From the NCBI GenBank assembly GCA_013397115.1, contig VWZW01001682.1:558510-622509 (forward strand): a DNA stretch of 64,000 nt, in the 5' to 3' direction. The DNA is from Edolisoma coerulescens. Its lineage: Eukaryota > Chordata > Aves > Passeriformes > Campephagidae. The translations under genes and the position numbers were made by a program. The notes under the pieces are model-generated. The model did not search any database. It was not told where the DNA came from and was given only the letters and a program-made list of their open reading frames with translations. Positions 10,132 to 23,170 of the stretch are shown here, one piece after another; position 1 is the first letter of the stretch, and each line of letters opens with the position of its first letter.

Positions 10132-13100
10132 AGGGAATGAGCTGAGCTGATGCCAGTGAATTGAATTATTTTAACTCCAATAAATGGTAAAACCTAGAAA
10201 TTGTAGTGGAACCAGCGGAGAGCTGACACTTTGCATTTTTGGGGTCTAATGTAGTTTTTGAAGCAAAAAGACTTGCAAAGGGATTTTCTTATCAGGGAGA
10301 GTGGGTGAGTAGAGCTCAAACAGCAATTCTATGACAGGCCCCTAAATGATATCAAAAATTAACACCTTTGCTTTACAAAAGGCAGGAAAGATGCTTGGAT
10401 GGCCTCTGATGCTCTGCTCCTTCCACTGCTCCAAGGCTTGGGCACACCTGAGCCCTTTCCGCTGCAGGTGCCGAGGGCAGGCTCAGCAGGACTGAGGCCC
10501 CAGCGCCTTGTGCACATTCACGGCCCCATCTGGGGCAGCAACTCACAGTGCAGGCACGGTGGGTGCCATCCTGAGGGCCCCAGAGCAGTATTGGCTGCTT
10601 TTCTGGGGGACAAGGGATTTAGCTCCAGGACAACCCTGTGGCCTGGGATCACAGTGATGGCAGCAGCCCAGGAGGTATCTTGGAGCACACCTCCCAGGAA
10701 TTTGTACTCTGAAAACACACTGGCTAGTGGGAACAATTGGGAGATTTACCTCCAAATCCCAAGTAACATGAGACATCATGTAAGAATAAGATTAAAATGA
10801 TTAATTTGAGGCAATTGCAGGAGAAACAGCCCTTCTTTATGTCACTTTTTCATAATCCTGAAATAACCCCTGGAAGTAGGCGAATTTGAGTTTCCTTCAA
10901 CACCTGCTAATATGTTTGAGATACAAGTTGTAACCCATATTCCTCCTTCCTGTATCTTGCTGGACTTTGTTTTTTGGGAAGAGATCTCTGTCTCTGTTCT
11001 TGAATAGAGCTCTGCTTACAGCAATGGGTAAAGTCTTTACTCCCAGCACTCCACCAGGTTTAGGAACAGTTTAGCAGATAAGATGCTTGCTTACCCTCTT
11101 TATCCCATTGCCTTCCTCTGGAGCCAGTAAAGAGCAGGGAATAGGAATAGCAGGGCTATCCCTTCATTCTCAATTAAACACTGCTATACTTGTGAATAAC
11201 TGTGTAAGGACAGGAGGGAATGGTTCAGCAAGTCTAAACCCACTGTCAGGCCTGACGGTCAGGCAGAGGAGGGAGCTGGTGGGACTCAGTGGGGTGGGGG
11301 CAAGGGGAGCAGGCAGCAACCCCTGCGCAGGTCTCATCTGCGGGAGCTGCTGCCACAGTTCATGAACAGGCCGTGGAATGCAACTCCAACTCCTTCTTGT
11401 ACCAGTTATTAGCAGTGTAAGAGTTAATATTTTCATTTACAGGCCAAAAATTACTCCTTTGTTTTTTCTGTTCTGCTGGAAAAGCACCACTGAAAGCTCC
11501 TTGGTAGTGTATTGATCTGAATGGTATTTTCCACCTGAGTGCAACTGCCTTGGAGAAGGTGGGACACCTGCACCATGTCAGGTAGGTGCTGTCCCACAGG
11601 AGGGTCAGAGCCTGCAGAGAGAAGGAAGAGCTTCTTCTCCAGAAGCAATGCCCTCATCTTCATGCCTTGCAGGCCCTCAGCAGCATAAATTCTAATTCTC
11701 TATGGCCATGCTTTCCCCCCTTTCCCCTCCCTGGAGGCTGCCCACAGGTCTGCCTAAGGGCTGCAGGGTACTCCCTCCTCCCAGCACCCTGGATCGAACC
11801 ATGAACTGCTGAACTCTCAAACGTGCTTTTTGGTGGGTGCACAGTGATGTTTTGTCTGCTGCTCCTTTATCTTGAGTTCATTTGTCTTGGTGTTTCCCAC
11901 AGATGGTTACAATAAGACTGAATATGGTTTCCCTTCTTTATAAAAAAAGAAAAAGGCAACAAACTCCCCTCTCTCCTTTTCATTTTCTTAAGTGAAACTT
12001 AGATGTCTTAGTTAGGAAGTAAAGTCTGGATATTAACTTAAACTATATCCTGAAGTCATTTTAGTTTGGGTCACCTGGATTTTTAAGCAGTCAAATCTCT
12101 TCAGGCTGGAAATGTTCTCTCTCTACTACCCAGGAAAGAAGAATCTGTTCTGCAGTGGTTTAGGTGTTAAAGGCTATAGACAATAAATAACATGGTCGTA
12201 TTTTCAACACTATCCTTGGCATGGCATTAAACATTCCTACGCATAAAGGTAGGCTTTGTGATCTGCATATATATCGTTCTGCATATTTGTTCCTCATTTG
12301 TAGGGTTTTTTATTCATCTAGCTTGCTAGATTGTGATGGGATAACTTCAGGAATTCTACAGCCAGATCCCCTCCTGTTTGCACTGACTCTGCTCTGAACA
12401 GCAGGACATCCACTCCAAACTAATATAAGAAAAATAAGTACAAGTTTTCACTGTGAGAGGTTCCTCTCCTAATTCATTCAGACTTTCTGGGAGAAGGGAT
12501 GAAAATGGCTTTTGAAATATAAAAGGCTGCTCTAGCTGACTCTTCTCTAGGGTTTGTCACATCCCATTAGCAGTGATCTAGAAATATCAGAGTCATAACG
12601 TGTTGGCACTCACTCACCTTTACCAGTATCATGTGAATGCCCATCCGTGGTAACATTCAACCTGTCACTCAAACAGCTCCAAAGACAGATTGTGTAACAG
12701 GAGAGATTGCTAATACATGTAGGCTTTCCTGGGATGAGTAAGAATAAAGGAATAACCCGCTTTATCCTGTAGAAACTGGTACCTCTGTCAGTGTACACTA
12801 GACAAAAACATCCCCAGCATGGGGGCTTTCACCACTTCTGAAGATTTTACATTTTACATACTCTTTTCTCTCCATTAAATCCCTTGCTATGCATATATTT
12901 CATGTCCATGATGTTTGTTGAGGTTTAGATCTAAAATATAGTCCCTTTGCTTAATAATACTGTATTTATTGCATTTGTGTTCAATTAGGTTCGTTTTATC
13001 ACATAAACCAATATGTTCAATCATTGTAAGGGATTACTATTCTATATTTCAATAAATAATTGTTCATTTTAAGGAAAAAGTGAGTAGGAATTTGCTTCCA

Positions 13101-13669
13101 AAGCATTTTCATCAATATACTGTCAGCTTAAGGCTGATACCTTTTAATTAGGTGGTATTTTTTTCTGGAGATTTATCCTTAAATCTCTCAACAGCCCCAG
13201 CAAAATCTTCATGTCAGCTAATGGACTAGTCCTCTTAGAATACAACTGCATCAGGCAAAGAAAAAGATCTTAATGGCCGCTTTCCCTTTTCCTCAATTTA
13301 GTACGGTTAAATGGGAATTGAATGTAGGAAATGACAGTCCACAAACAAGAAAACTCCCAGAAAAAGAGGCTGGGTTACACATCTTCCTCCGAACAGAAAA
13401 AATTCAGCCGCAAGTCTGTGGCATGCAATTTCATCTTTCAGGAATTTTCTTCATACTCGCAAATGAATACACATTATTGAGCTTTTGTCTGCAAATGATA
13501 AAACAAAGCCAGCACGAGTTCAGAACAGGAAACAGAGCCAAGCAGAAGAACAGCCTTGAACGCGGAATAAAATGTAGACGCGAGGTGGCTGAGCTGTTTG
13601 AAATATAATTGCAGTCACAGATGCTCCAGGCTCGCTGGGCGGAACCGGGTAAATAAATAAAGCCTTGGG
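10132..13669. other. Unique intergenic sequence
   Basis: About 3.5 kb with no supported gene. Slightly GC-richer stretches at 10400-10700 and 11230-11800 carry short open frames on both strands that resemble nothing known. The last 400 bp before the CpG island (about 13270-13620) contain a 111-codon open frame on the + strand, lysine- and glutamine-rich, without a recognisable domain. It could be chance. Confidence 0.5.
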
Positions 13670-13800
13670 TGTGAACACGCCGCTGGTGCGGGCGCCGGGC
13701 GAGGTGCCACCTCTCGCAGACCCGCGGAGGTCCCGTGCGCGCTCCTGCGAGCGGGCGCTGCTCTCGCCGCCCGGCAGAGCGCGGCGCGGGCTGCCAGGAA
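13670..13800. promoter_or_regulatory. Dense CpG island, candidate promoter or enhancer core
   Basis: By hand count about 22 CpG dinucleotides lie in roughly 120 bp, the densest cluster in the window. It includes a NarI site (GGCGCC) at 13691-13696 and a SacII site (CCGCGG) at 13722-13727. The island is short and sharply bounded: an A/T-rich GTAAATAAATAAAG run comes just before it, and AT-rich sequence resumes at about 13920. Short islands like this serve as promoters of long non-coding RNAs or as unmethylated regulatory elements near developmental genes. The 84- to 125-codon open frames crossing it on both strands are best explained by GC content. Direction of transcription is unknown. Confidence 0.55.
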
Positions 13801-13959
13801 TCCCTCATCAGCCCCTCCAGAAAGGGCTGTCAGCCCCGGCTGCAGGCCCAGCGCCAGCCTGTCAAGTGTTGGGCTCGCAGCCAGCCTGTCATGGTTTGAG
13901 GCTGGTAGCCAAGCAGTAACTTTGATGTTTAAGGGGTTAGCCAACTGGTATGTGAGGGT

Positions 13960-14560
13960 GGCCTATCAGCTCAGAAATAATATACCGCACTCAAAGGTCA
14001 CGAGTTCTGAAACTAATCTGGCTGTTATAATATTTCTAATAAAAACTGAGGTAGACCTTTTATATTGTAAAAAGTGTTCAAATTATTTCAGTATTTGTTT
14101 TGATTAAAATTTCCATTACACGTGCTTTTCATTACGCAACGCAATTAGTATGTAAAAGATTTTCTGTTTAAAATGTTCAAATGAGCATAATTGTTCAATT
14201 TGGAAAGATTACAATGCTTTTATTTAATTAACACTGCAATAAATACTTCATTTTGTAATGAACCCCATACTTTTGGGCCATTAACCATTCAATAAATTTA
14301 CAGTATGGAAGGTTCTTTATGGGGAAGAAGATAAATAAAGCGATTTAAATGAATGTGCAACAGCTCTGATGCTAAGCAGCAAACTATAGCTTTTTGCTTC
14401 CCATCCAATAGAGACATACCTCGATTGCAAACATATGGGAATGTAATAAACACTATGCATTTCAATTACTATTTTGAACATGAGTTACACAACACTTTCA
14501 AATTTGCTACATAGAAATGCATGTCCACATTTGTAGCATCTTCCCAGAAAAAGAAGATGA
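13960..14560. promoter_or_regulatory. Candidate conserved non-coding element
   Basis: About 600 bp of repeat-free, CpG-poor, AT-rich sequence directly after the CpG island. It has many homeodomain-like cores, including TTAATTAA at 14224-14231, several AATAAAT runs, and ATGCATTTC and CATTTTG blocks. It has the even, non-simple texture of deeply conserved vertebrate enhancers. No comparison was possible, so conservation is inferred from texture only. Open frames are short. Confidence 0.35.
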
Positions 14561-15003
14561 AATAAATTTTCATCTGCCTTTCACCTTCCCCTTCTCCCAT
14601 CTCACCCACTGCTTCCTAGGTTCTGAAAATCTGTGTGGGAATTTCCTGGTTTAGAGCTGATTATCTGTTTCTTCATGAGAGTAAAATGAATCAAAGAACA
14701 TCCCAGCTATTCAATAGTTTGTTATTTGCAATATGAGGGAGGAAAGTCCCCTGGTCGTAGCGTGGCGTGGTGTGCTCAAACACACCAGTGAATGAAACCA
14801 CGGAGAGCAGAGTTGTGACAGAATAAAAGGAACAGAGTGTGAACCCCAGCACTGCAGCCTGGATCATGTCCATCCATCCCTCCATTCTGAGGCCTACAAG
14901 TGTGTCTAAATTCACAAATCAGAAAGAGGCCCAAGAGGTGAAAGCAGCTGTGTCAGGTAGTGGAAGTACTGCTCCAAGCTGGATGGGAAGCAAGAGCCTG
15001 GAG

Positions 15004-15128
15004 TCACAAAATCATTTAGGTTGGAAAAGAGCTCCAAGATCCTTGAGTTCAACCACGAACCTGCTGGTCCCCACAGGCCAGGTGATTCGGGCCCCCAGGC
15101 CTGACATGACCACGAGGTGTTAAATGCC
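15004..15128 (-). mobile_element. CR1 LINE, 3' fragment (reverse orientation)
   Basis: The + strand reads TCACAAAATCATTTAGGTTG, then GAAAAGAGCTCCAAGATCC and TTGAGTTCAACCA. This is the reverse complement of the common CR1 end 'ATCATTTAGGTTGGAAAAGACC'. The match continues, more diverged, through CATGACCACGAGGTGTTAAATG at 15105-15126, which corresponds to the 'catgtccc...cgccacatct' part of the consensus. About 125 bp remain, non-coding. Confidence 0.8.
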
Positions 15129-18100
15129 TTCAAATCCCAACAAAATCCGAGGAGCTGGGAGCTGTGGGCATGTGCAGGAGCTGAGCAGTATCCTGTTTCA
15201 TCCAGGCTGCTGGGGACCTGCCACCAGGGCTGCTGTGCCACCCACCTGCCAGGGAGCTCTCATGGAAAAGGGGCTCACTTCTGTCAATATTTTGTGTCAT
15301 TTCATGGTTGTATGCATGGAGGGCAAAGCTATTTCAGATTTACAGGGCTTCTCAGCCAAAAATGCCCATAAAACTCCAGTTTGCCAAAAATGGTAACATT
15401 ACCAGTAACAAAATCTAATTTGTGAACTTCACTAGGAAAAAGGGCTCTTTGTAAAACTATGATTTCATCTAGGAATATGGATTCAAAAGATTTTATTATT
15501 TCATTAACCAGACCTCTCTTTCGCTATTCCAAACGTTACAATCCAGAATCTTTAAATGAAAAACCTGCCTAAAAAAACCCCAAACCAAACCAACAAGACA
15601 ACAACCCAAGAAAATACTGTTGAAATGTATTAGACTTTTCTTTTTCACACTTTTAAAATAGATTGGACAGCATTTTTCTACAATGTCCACTGGAATCCTT
15701 TCAGATACTGTGCTCTGTTTACAGTATCAATTGTTTACAATAATTATGAAATTAAATTAAGCCACATAACCATGTATTTAGGCATTCCCTGTGAACTGTA
15801 ACCACTGAGTAAACTACATGAAAAACATTTACCACACGTTGTATTTCTCAACTGTTATTTGGAATTTTTTCCTAATCTGAAAATAATCCAGAAGCAGCAC
15901 ATAAAATCTAAATTTTGAGGATGTTTAAAACAACAGGTAAAAAGAAAAAGTACTACTAAAACTTGACTTAATAAAAAGTTTTTCTTGAGATCATTTAAAA
16001 TTCCTAAGTATACCTTAAAATAAGTAAACATTTCAAATAGATTTCTCTCAGGAAATATAGCCACCTGCTTCTGTATATTTTCTGGAGAGGGAAAAAAGAT
16101 AGACTCCTGTTGTGCAAAAATAAATTCTGCAGTTTGTGGTAACTTTATTAAAGATGAGCAATTTTTAAAGCTAGCAGTGAGACATAAATGTTTAACACAA
16201 GAGTCTCTATCTTACAGAAGCTTTGAATAAGGATATATCTGTTTTAAACTATAGATTTACAAGCAGAGAAGGACCAAAACATTTTAAAATATTAACTGTA
16301 TAGTCTGGTCAATGAAAGTGTTAATATCAGATTAAAAACTCAACAAGCCACAAGCTGTCCTGTAATAGCTTCTGAGTCCCTGGCACTTCCAAACCTGGTG
16401 AATTAGGACATGGTCTCACTAGGAGGTTGCTCTGTCTGCAATAATAGGCTTTCCATTGCTAGGAGAAGAAAGGATATATCTCTTAAAGTCCATTTTGTGG
16501 GCCTATTTCAAGGACCTGGTTAATAATCAAGACACTTAAGCATGTGCTACATTTCATGGTACTTAAACACAAGTTTATGAAGTAGTTTAGTTTAACTCCG
16601 ATAGTGATCTCTATCTGATTACTAGTTTTTTTCCAAATGTCAGACTATTTGAACTGCTGTTTTCTTGTCTAACTGCATGATTTAAGGTCAACTAGATAGA
16701 GAAACGATACAAGATTCCTTCATAATTAACTGATTTTATCAAACTCCAGAAATAAAATTCAAATATTCTGAAAAGTCAAGTCCACCAGTGCGGTTCTGCA
16801 GTGTTGTCTCTGAACCCTCCACCTAGGAAGGGAGACCTCTGGCTCAGAACACATGTACCAAGGAAATATGATATTCCTACCTTTCATCTAAATGGCAAAT
16901 AAAAATTAAAAGAAACAGCCATAATAGTCTAAAGGATAAATTATTAATTTCCTGCTTTTGACTGTTCTGGTAAAATGACTTCTGTTTACACAAAAGAAGT
17001 TGATTTTGTTTTGAAACACCTTCTTGTTTACTGTTCTTATCCCAGTCCTGCAAGCTCCTCACCCTTCTCCCTTTACAGCAATATAAACACGGAAAGTAAA
17101 AATGATTCTCTCGCCAATGCTGTCTTCGCTCATACCTGAACACCTTAATCTATCTATTTATGGCATTATAGAAAATAATTTAAATCACCAGAATAGTGTT
17201 TCTTCCACTCATTCAATACATGAATATGAACCAAATATACTCTTTTGTGAAATATGTGTTGGTAGGACCCTGGCACAGTCCTGAAGGGTAAGGTAGGAAT
17301 ATTGTCAAGAGTTTTAACATTTTGACCAAGCTGTCTCATAATAGCAGTAGAAAGAGCTGGGGCTTCATAGGCCTCTTTTTTTNAAGTCTGAAACTATGCC
17401 ATTAAGACACTTCTGAATTACATGACCAACAGACAGTCTTGTCTGGTGCCTTAAATGAAAGTCTTCTTTATTATATGGATCAGAAGTTGAAGTATTGCAC
17501 GTCTCATATGCACAGCACTCAGCACTCAGTGTGAGCTCTTCTGAGATCCTTATCTCTAAACCAGTTTTTCTTCAAAGTCATAAACATCTGGAAATTGTGC
17601 ACTATTCTTGCTATAGAAATCAAACACTCGAGTCCTTATTTGATCTCCCAGAGAACATTCCCATTGCTCTCTTCTGTTGTGTAGGTGCCACAGGATTTGG
17701 CTTTCTATTTGACAGCTTCTTTTCTTAGGTGACTGGGAATCAGTCAGACAAGGATAAATTAGGCCTTTTTTTGCCAGCTGCCTTATTTAACTGACTAAAT
17801 ACTGCAAAGTTCGAGAGACAGTTAGAGGCTTTATATTGAGATAAAGTTGTTATAAGAGAAAATTTCAAGTCTTTTTTGCCCTTACCAGAAACAGAGTGCC
17901 CAGTGCCATTTAGGATTTACCTAGAAAGCTGTGGGCCATTATGAAATCCAAACTCTTAAACATGCTCCTGCTTGTGGGTGAGACGTGTGCCTAGCAGTGT
18001 CTTGCCCAGTTAAGGAAAAGAAATAACCAGTGTAGGTATACAGTGATTTCTTCCTCCAGAAGCCCTTGCAGCTTCTGACAGTGTCTGACTTTGGGACTTC

Positions 18101-21100
18101 CTAAGTTGTTTTCTAAGAGATAACACTCAACACTCTCACATAATTGAGACATTAATAGTTTCTCCAAAAGAGACAGGTCTTGCTTCATCTGAATCCAGCA
18201 AGAGCTGAGATTGGTCTGATGTTTCAGAATGGAAATTTCCATAGCAGCTTCTAAAACCAGGTTTGAACAGAAGGCTCTCGTGTAAGGCCACGGCTCAGCT
18301 TTAAAAGGAAGAGCTTTAAAGGACTGTTGGAAAGTTTTTACAATCTCATCCTGATTTTCCCATTTTGTCTGTTCCTACCATCAGGTGATCTCAATAGCTT
18401 TATAAGGAATTGAGGGTATTTTTTTAATTTGTGGAAATAAAAATCAGTGGTATATGTTACAGCCCTGATTCATCTTTAGAACTAGGGATTACCATGCCCT
18501 ATACCATAGTGATCCTATAGGCCTTACAGTTAAAGTCCTGCTCCCATCAAAGCAGAGCACTCAATATAACATCTTATTTGAAGCTTTTCAGTTAGAGACA
18601 TTCAGAATGTCTCACATATCTCAGGAAAAAAACAAGCATGAGCCAAGTCTTACACAGAAAATACAGTTTGAATAAAACAACATGAAAACAGAAGTATGAA
18701 CTGCACATTGGAGAAACAAATCTTCTTTCATGTGTAACACCTAAAATTGCTCTTTAAAAATAGTTTTCTACCTGTGTTTTCTCTCCCAAAGACCATGTGA
18801 ATTCCCTTCCCCTCTTGTTTTTATTTTTATTTTCCTTTAATGTTTCCTTCAGGAAACAATTCTGACCAGGTCTATTTTTCTGAATGCTCAAATATAAAAT
18901 TTCCTTGGCAGCTTTGTGCCTGCAGGATATGGCCCCTTGCAGGGAGTGGGAATTGCTGGAGGAGCTGGGCCATTAGAGCACCTCATACATGGGAGAGACC
19001 AGCAGCAGGTGAGCAAATGTGCCATGTTAGGGATCTCAGTTTGTCTCTGTGCCCCAAAAGCCTGAAACAGTTTTATATAAATGCCTTAATAGTAAGGTCT
19101 TAAATAAGGTACACAAGATTCTGGAAGGGAAGTTATGAAAATACATTTTCTTTACACATTACCACCACATCATTAAAATCTCTGAAGGACTGTCTGTATT
19201 TCTTAAACTTTTTTTTGCAGAACCCCTTACAAAACATTTCAGTATTAAAATTCATTCAGAGAGCATTTATAGTTACGACGAAGGGCAACAAATTTCATGT
19301 GGGCATCTGAATGTTTAGGAAAAAAAGCAGCGTGACTGACTGTACACTGGTGAAGCACCAAATATGTATTTACTTTCATGAGTTCAGGATGCCAAGCTAA
19401 TTTATGAGCAGCTGAATGAAATAGAGACATAAGCAAGTTCAAGTTAGTGGTCATTCCAGATCAATAAAAAAATCCTACACTACTACACTTGGATTTAACC
19501 ACTGGAGGTGTTTCCTGTCATGTTGGCCCATGTATATTATCTGTGCAATAAGGCTCTTCAAGGGGTCTAAAATGTACAGTTAGTGGTATTAGTAAGCAAT
19601 TGTGCTGCAGGAATCTTCATGGCTGTCTGTCTTGTTCTGGTCTGGGAATTGTCAATCTCTCTACAGCACGTGAGAGTAACATGTTGGGATGCCACAAGAA
19701 TGTGGGTAACATTTATGTAACCTTCAGCCTTTGTGGGAAAATAAAATCCTTTGTTACTTGGAGTTGACTTTGTACCAGATGGTATGAATAAATGTTTGCA
19801 ATGCCAGTGCTGTTCAGCTTGGCTGATCGATTCTGTCATACTCCCAAGGAGGTAGAGAGGCCTTAAATAACTGATTCAGGATGTAGAAAATATTTTCCTT
19901 TTCCTGTTGCAGTAGTATTATGCAGAAGTGATGCTATTCTGACTGCCAGCTTCTCACTCAGCAGGATGAATGAATTATGTAAATATTGATCAGCCTTTTA
20001 GCAAAGTTGACACAGCTCATTGCTAACACTTTTATGTATTTTAATTAATTCCAAAGATGCTTAAAGCACAACAGTCGCTATCTTTCTTTTTTTATTTTTT
20101 TATTTTCTGTTCTGGTATTATTGTTGCCTGAAGAAACCGAAGCTGATGCAAAACTTCTGTTGGGTTTTTTATGAAATTCTCTCTTGTTTCCAGTCTGGCC
20201 AACAAGTGCATTCTTATGGCAGAACAATTTGGCAAACCTCTCTCAGTATGAGCCTGATGACAGCGATCTCCTTATTTCTTATGTGTGGAATATAGTGCCT
20301 AGTGCTGGCCTGAAGCTGACTCAGGGCTTCTAGGTGCACACTATGAACAAAAACAACAAAGTGATTCATTTATAGAGTTTGCTTAACATCTCTTCTCCTT
20401 CTTTAAATTTCCCCCTTTCTTTTCATGACCCGAGGTGGTGGATCTCAAAAACACAGGCGGCAGAGCTTTTTTTGGTGGGTTCAATCCCCTGCGCTCCACA
20501 TCCTCTAAAGGCTTCTGCCCCTAAGGTTTTCTCCTGTGCCAAGCTTTATGTGGACCCTGCTAAACTGGGTCACAGAGCCCAAACTGTTTTTTTTTTTTTT
20601 CTGAAAAATTGCAACCAAAAAAACTCACTGATTTTTCGTAAGTACCTAAAGCATGTGCTACTTTCAACTTCTGTGCTACAAACGAAAATTTGCTGAACAT
20701 CTGCTGTGGTACCAGGTGGGAAAAATTACTTTCTGCACGTTTCTGATGCAAAACCATTTTTATTTTGTCGATGTCAGATAAACAACTTTTTGTTGGTTTT
20801 GTTCTTCAAACTCCCAGTCTATTTTAACTCATCTCTTCTATTTATGCTGCATTGTGTCAATTGGAAAGCTGTGAAATCTCCAAGGGGTTTGCAGCCCTTT
20901 TATATCCTTACCACAGCATGTATCAGACCTGCTCCTGCAGAGAATTCCCTCTGTTCTTATCAGACCACAGAAAAGATAATCTTTCTCTATGTCTAAAAGT
21001 GGGACAGATACATACCTATTTACATATTGGTGACTACAAAACTATTATTACAATGAAAAGAAAAACCTCTAGGACAAATTCACATACGAATAGGTTTTTT

Positions 21101-21840
21101 TATACCACTAGGGCAAAGCTGCATTTACAATATTGGAGCTTAGAAAGAAATTTCCCTATACCTGTCCTACCTGAATTTATAGCAGACACACAAGTACACT
21201 TTTGGATATATACATTATGAACACAGAACTGTCATCACAGCACTTGGGACTAGATTTTAACCTGTACATGTGGTGTACACCTGTGCTTTGTATGACAACG
21301 CATTTGATTTGCAGTGTGGGAGACTCCCAGGTTCAAAGTTAATCTGGTATCTTTTTTTTTTCTTTCTCTTACAAGATCATTTTAAGCTTTCCTCTGTAAT
21401 TCTCACACAGCTTCTGGGGTAACTGCATCTTTAGTTCCACTTTCTTTAAGAGTGTGGAACTTATTTTCACTAACGCTGAATTAACTACAACGAAAAGAAC
21501 ACCAAGGATTATGATATGTCCCAGCAATGTCACTGTTCAAATGACCTACTCTATATATTTCCTCCTAAAGCCAATAAAGTTCGAAAAGAAATCAATTTCA
21601 TCAAATTTTAAAATAAGAAAAGACAGAAAGCCAAACCCACAGGTAAATGCAGAGTTTCTTCACTGCTTCACTTCAAAAACCATAATCACAATCTCTGCTA
21701 TATTCGCCCTACAAATAAGCCTTGCACTTTCCTGGGATGAGCACTGTGGAGACATTATACAGCTACTTTTCTTTCAGTTTTGTTCATGCAAAGAAAGATC
21801 ACCAACCACTTCTCTTTCTCCCAGGCCAGACTTCTCATGG
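15129..21840. other. Unique intergenic sequence
   Basis: A long AT-rich stretch with only short open frames of up to about 160 codons, none with a recognisable domain. An N at 17383 sits at the end of a T-run. A T-run at about 20587-20600 is the main simple sequence. No RNA gene or repeat family could be supported. Confidence 0.5.
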
Positions 21841-23170
21841 ACACAACTGGGATCATCCATCTCCCTTTCCTTTCCTTTCCCTTCCTCCCCCTCCCTTACT
21901 CTGCTCAAGGCAGCTGCTGCATCCTGAACTGAACAATAACAGAGGTTGGCTATCTGGACTTTTCCAGGCAAAATGGCTAGATCCTATATATGGAGTATAC
22001 TAGCCTCTTTGTAATTTAATGCTGGCATCCTTGACAAGGTAGCTGCATTCTGTCTCACAGCATGTTGTATATTTTAAATGCTGTTGTACAACTGCTGGCC
22101 AGACCGCACAGTATAAAGTAACGGCTGAACAAAAAAGAAATTCAGTACTAACAGGCAAACCGCAGAAGTTTTGGCTGAGCATCCAAAACTGCTAATGCTT
22201 ATCAGGACCTCCTGAGAGCTCCCCTCCTCTGCAGCCCAGAAACCTCCACCGCCAACTGTCCTGATCCTCATTAACTTCACATCACTGTCATTTGCTGTTC
22301 TTTTGCAGCAGCAGCCTCCACAAGCTGCTTGGCACTTCCCAAACACAGTGCGAGACATGCTTTGCTATTGTTTTCTCCCTTTTTTTTTTTCAAATTTTAT
22401 TTTTGGGGACAGCAGGAGACATGAGCTGTTCTGGAGAAATTACAGAATTAGTGCAAGCCCTGCCCTGTGTCTGTGCAGCAATGAGGTGCCAACTGATGAG
22501 CTGGAATCTGGCCTCCCCAGCCCTTCAGGGGTCCTTTGCTATTTGTCACACCATCAGGCCTCCAATCCTGCCAGCTCAGTCTGAAGCATGGAAGCAGCTC
22601 CATTAAGTTCAAAAAGGCATCCATTTTAAAAGTTATGCCAGAGAGTTTGCGTCTTAGCAGAGATAAGGGCTCTTCCACACCTGATATGAGAGTGCATCAA
22701 AATGTAGTGAAGGAAAGGTTGAACACAGCTCTTTATAGAAATGCCTACAACTCGCGTTTACCTGCCAGACAGCAACTTCTCAACTTCAGCAACTTTCCCT
22801 TCACCTCTCCATTCCTGCTCAGCCTGTGTCTGCAGCAGGATGACAGCTGCCATCCTCAGCACAGCTGTCAAATGCGGTGCTCAGACTCCGTGCATTTCTC
22901 CTGACAGAAATACCATCACTGATCCTTTCCTCTGCCAATAAGCACTAGTGTGAGACTGTTTGGGGGTTTATGAAATTTCTTAGAAATGTCCTTGGACCAC
23001 ATTTGAGTGTCAGGATGCACTGTGTAACCAAAACTCTATCTGAAAACTGCGATTACCCTTCCAAAGGACAGAAAGTAGAGAACGACAACACAGACTCCAT
23101 CACAGGATCAATAGGATTCACTAATTCTTTTTTTCCCCTTTTCTTTCCTTTCTCTTCCTTCTTATCTGGA
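21841..23170. other. Unique sequence with pyrimidine tracts
   Basis: Two pyrimidine-rich tracts stand out: a (CCTTT)n-like run at about 21866-21897 and a T/C run at about 23126-23165. Otherwise this is unique sequence with short overlapping open frames and no recognisable gene. Confidence 0.5.

Noticed and set aside
13887..13900. TGTCATGGTTTGAG, like the start of a passerine retroviral LTR
   Set aside because: Only about 14 bp resemble an LTR start. No matching LTR body, polyadenylation region, end or duplicate follows.
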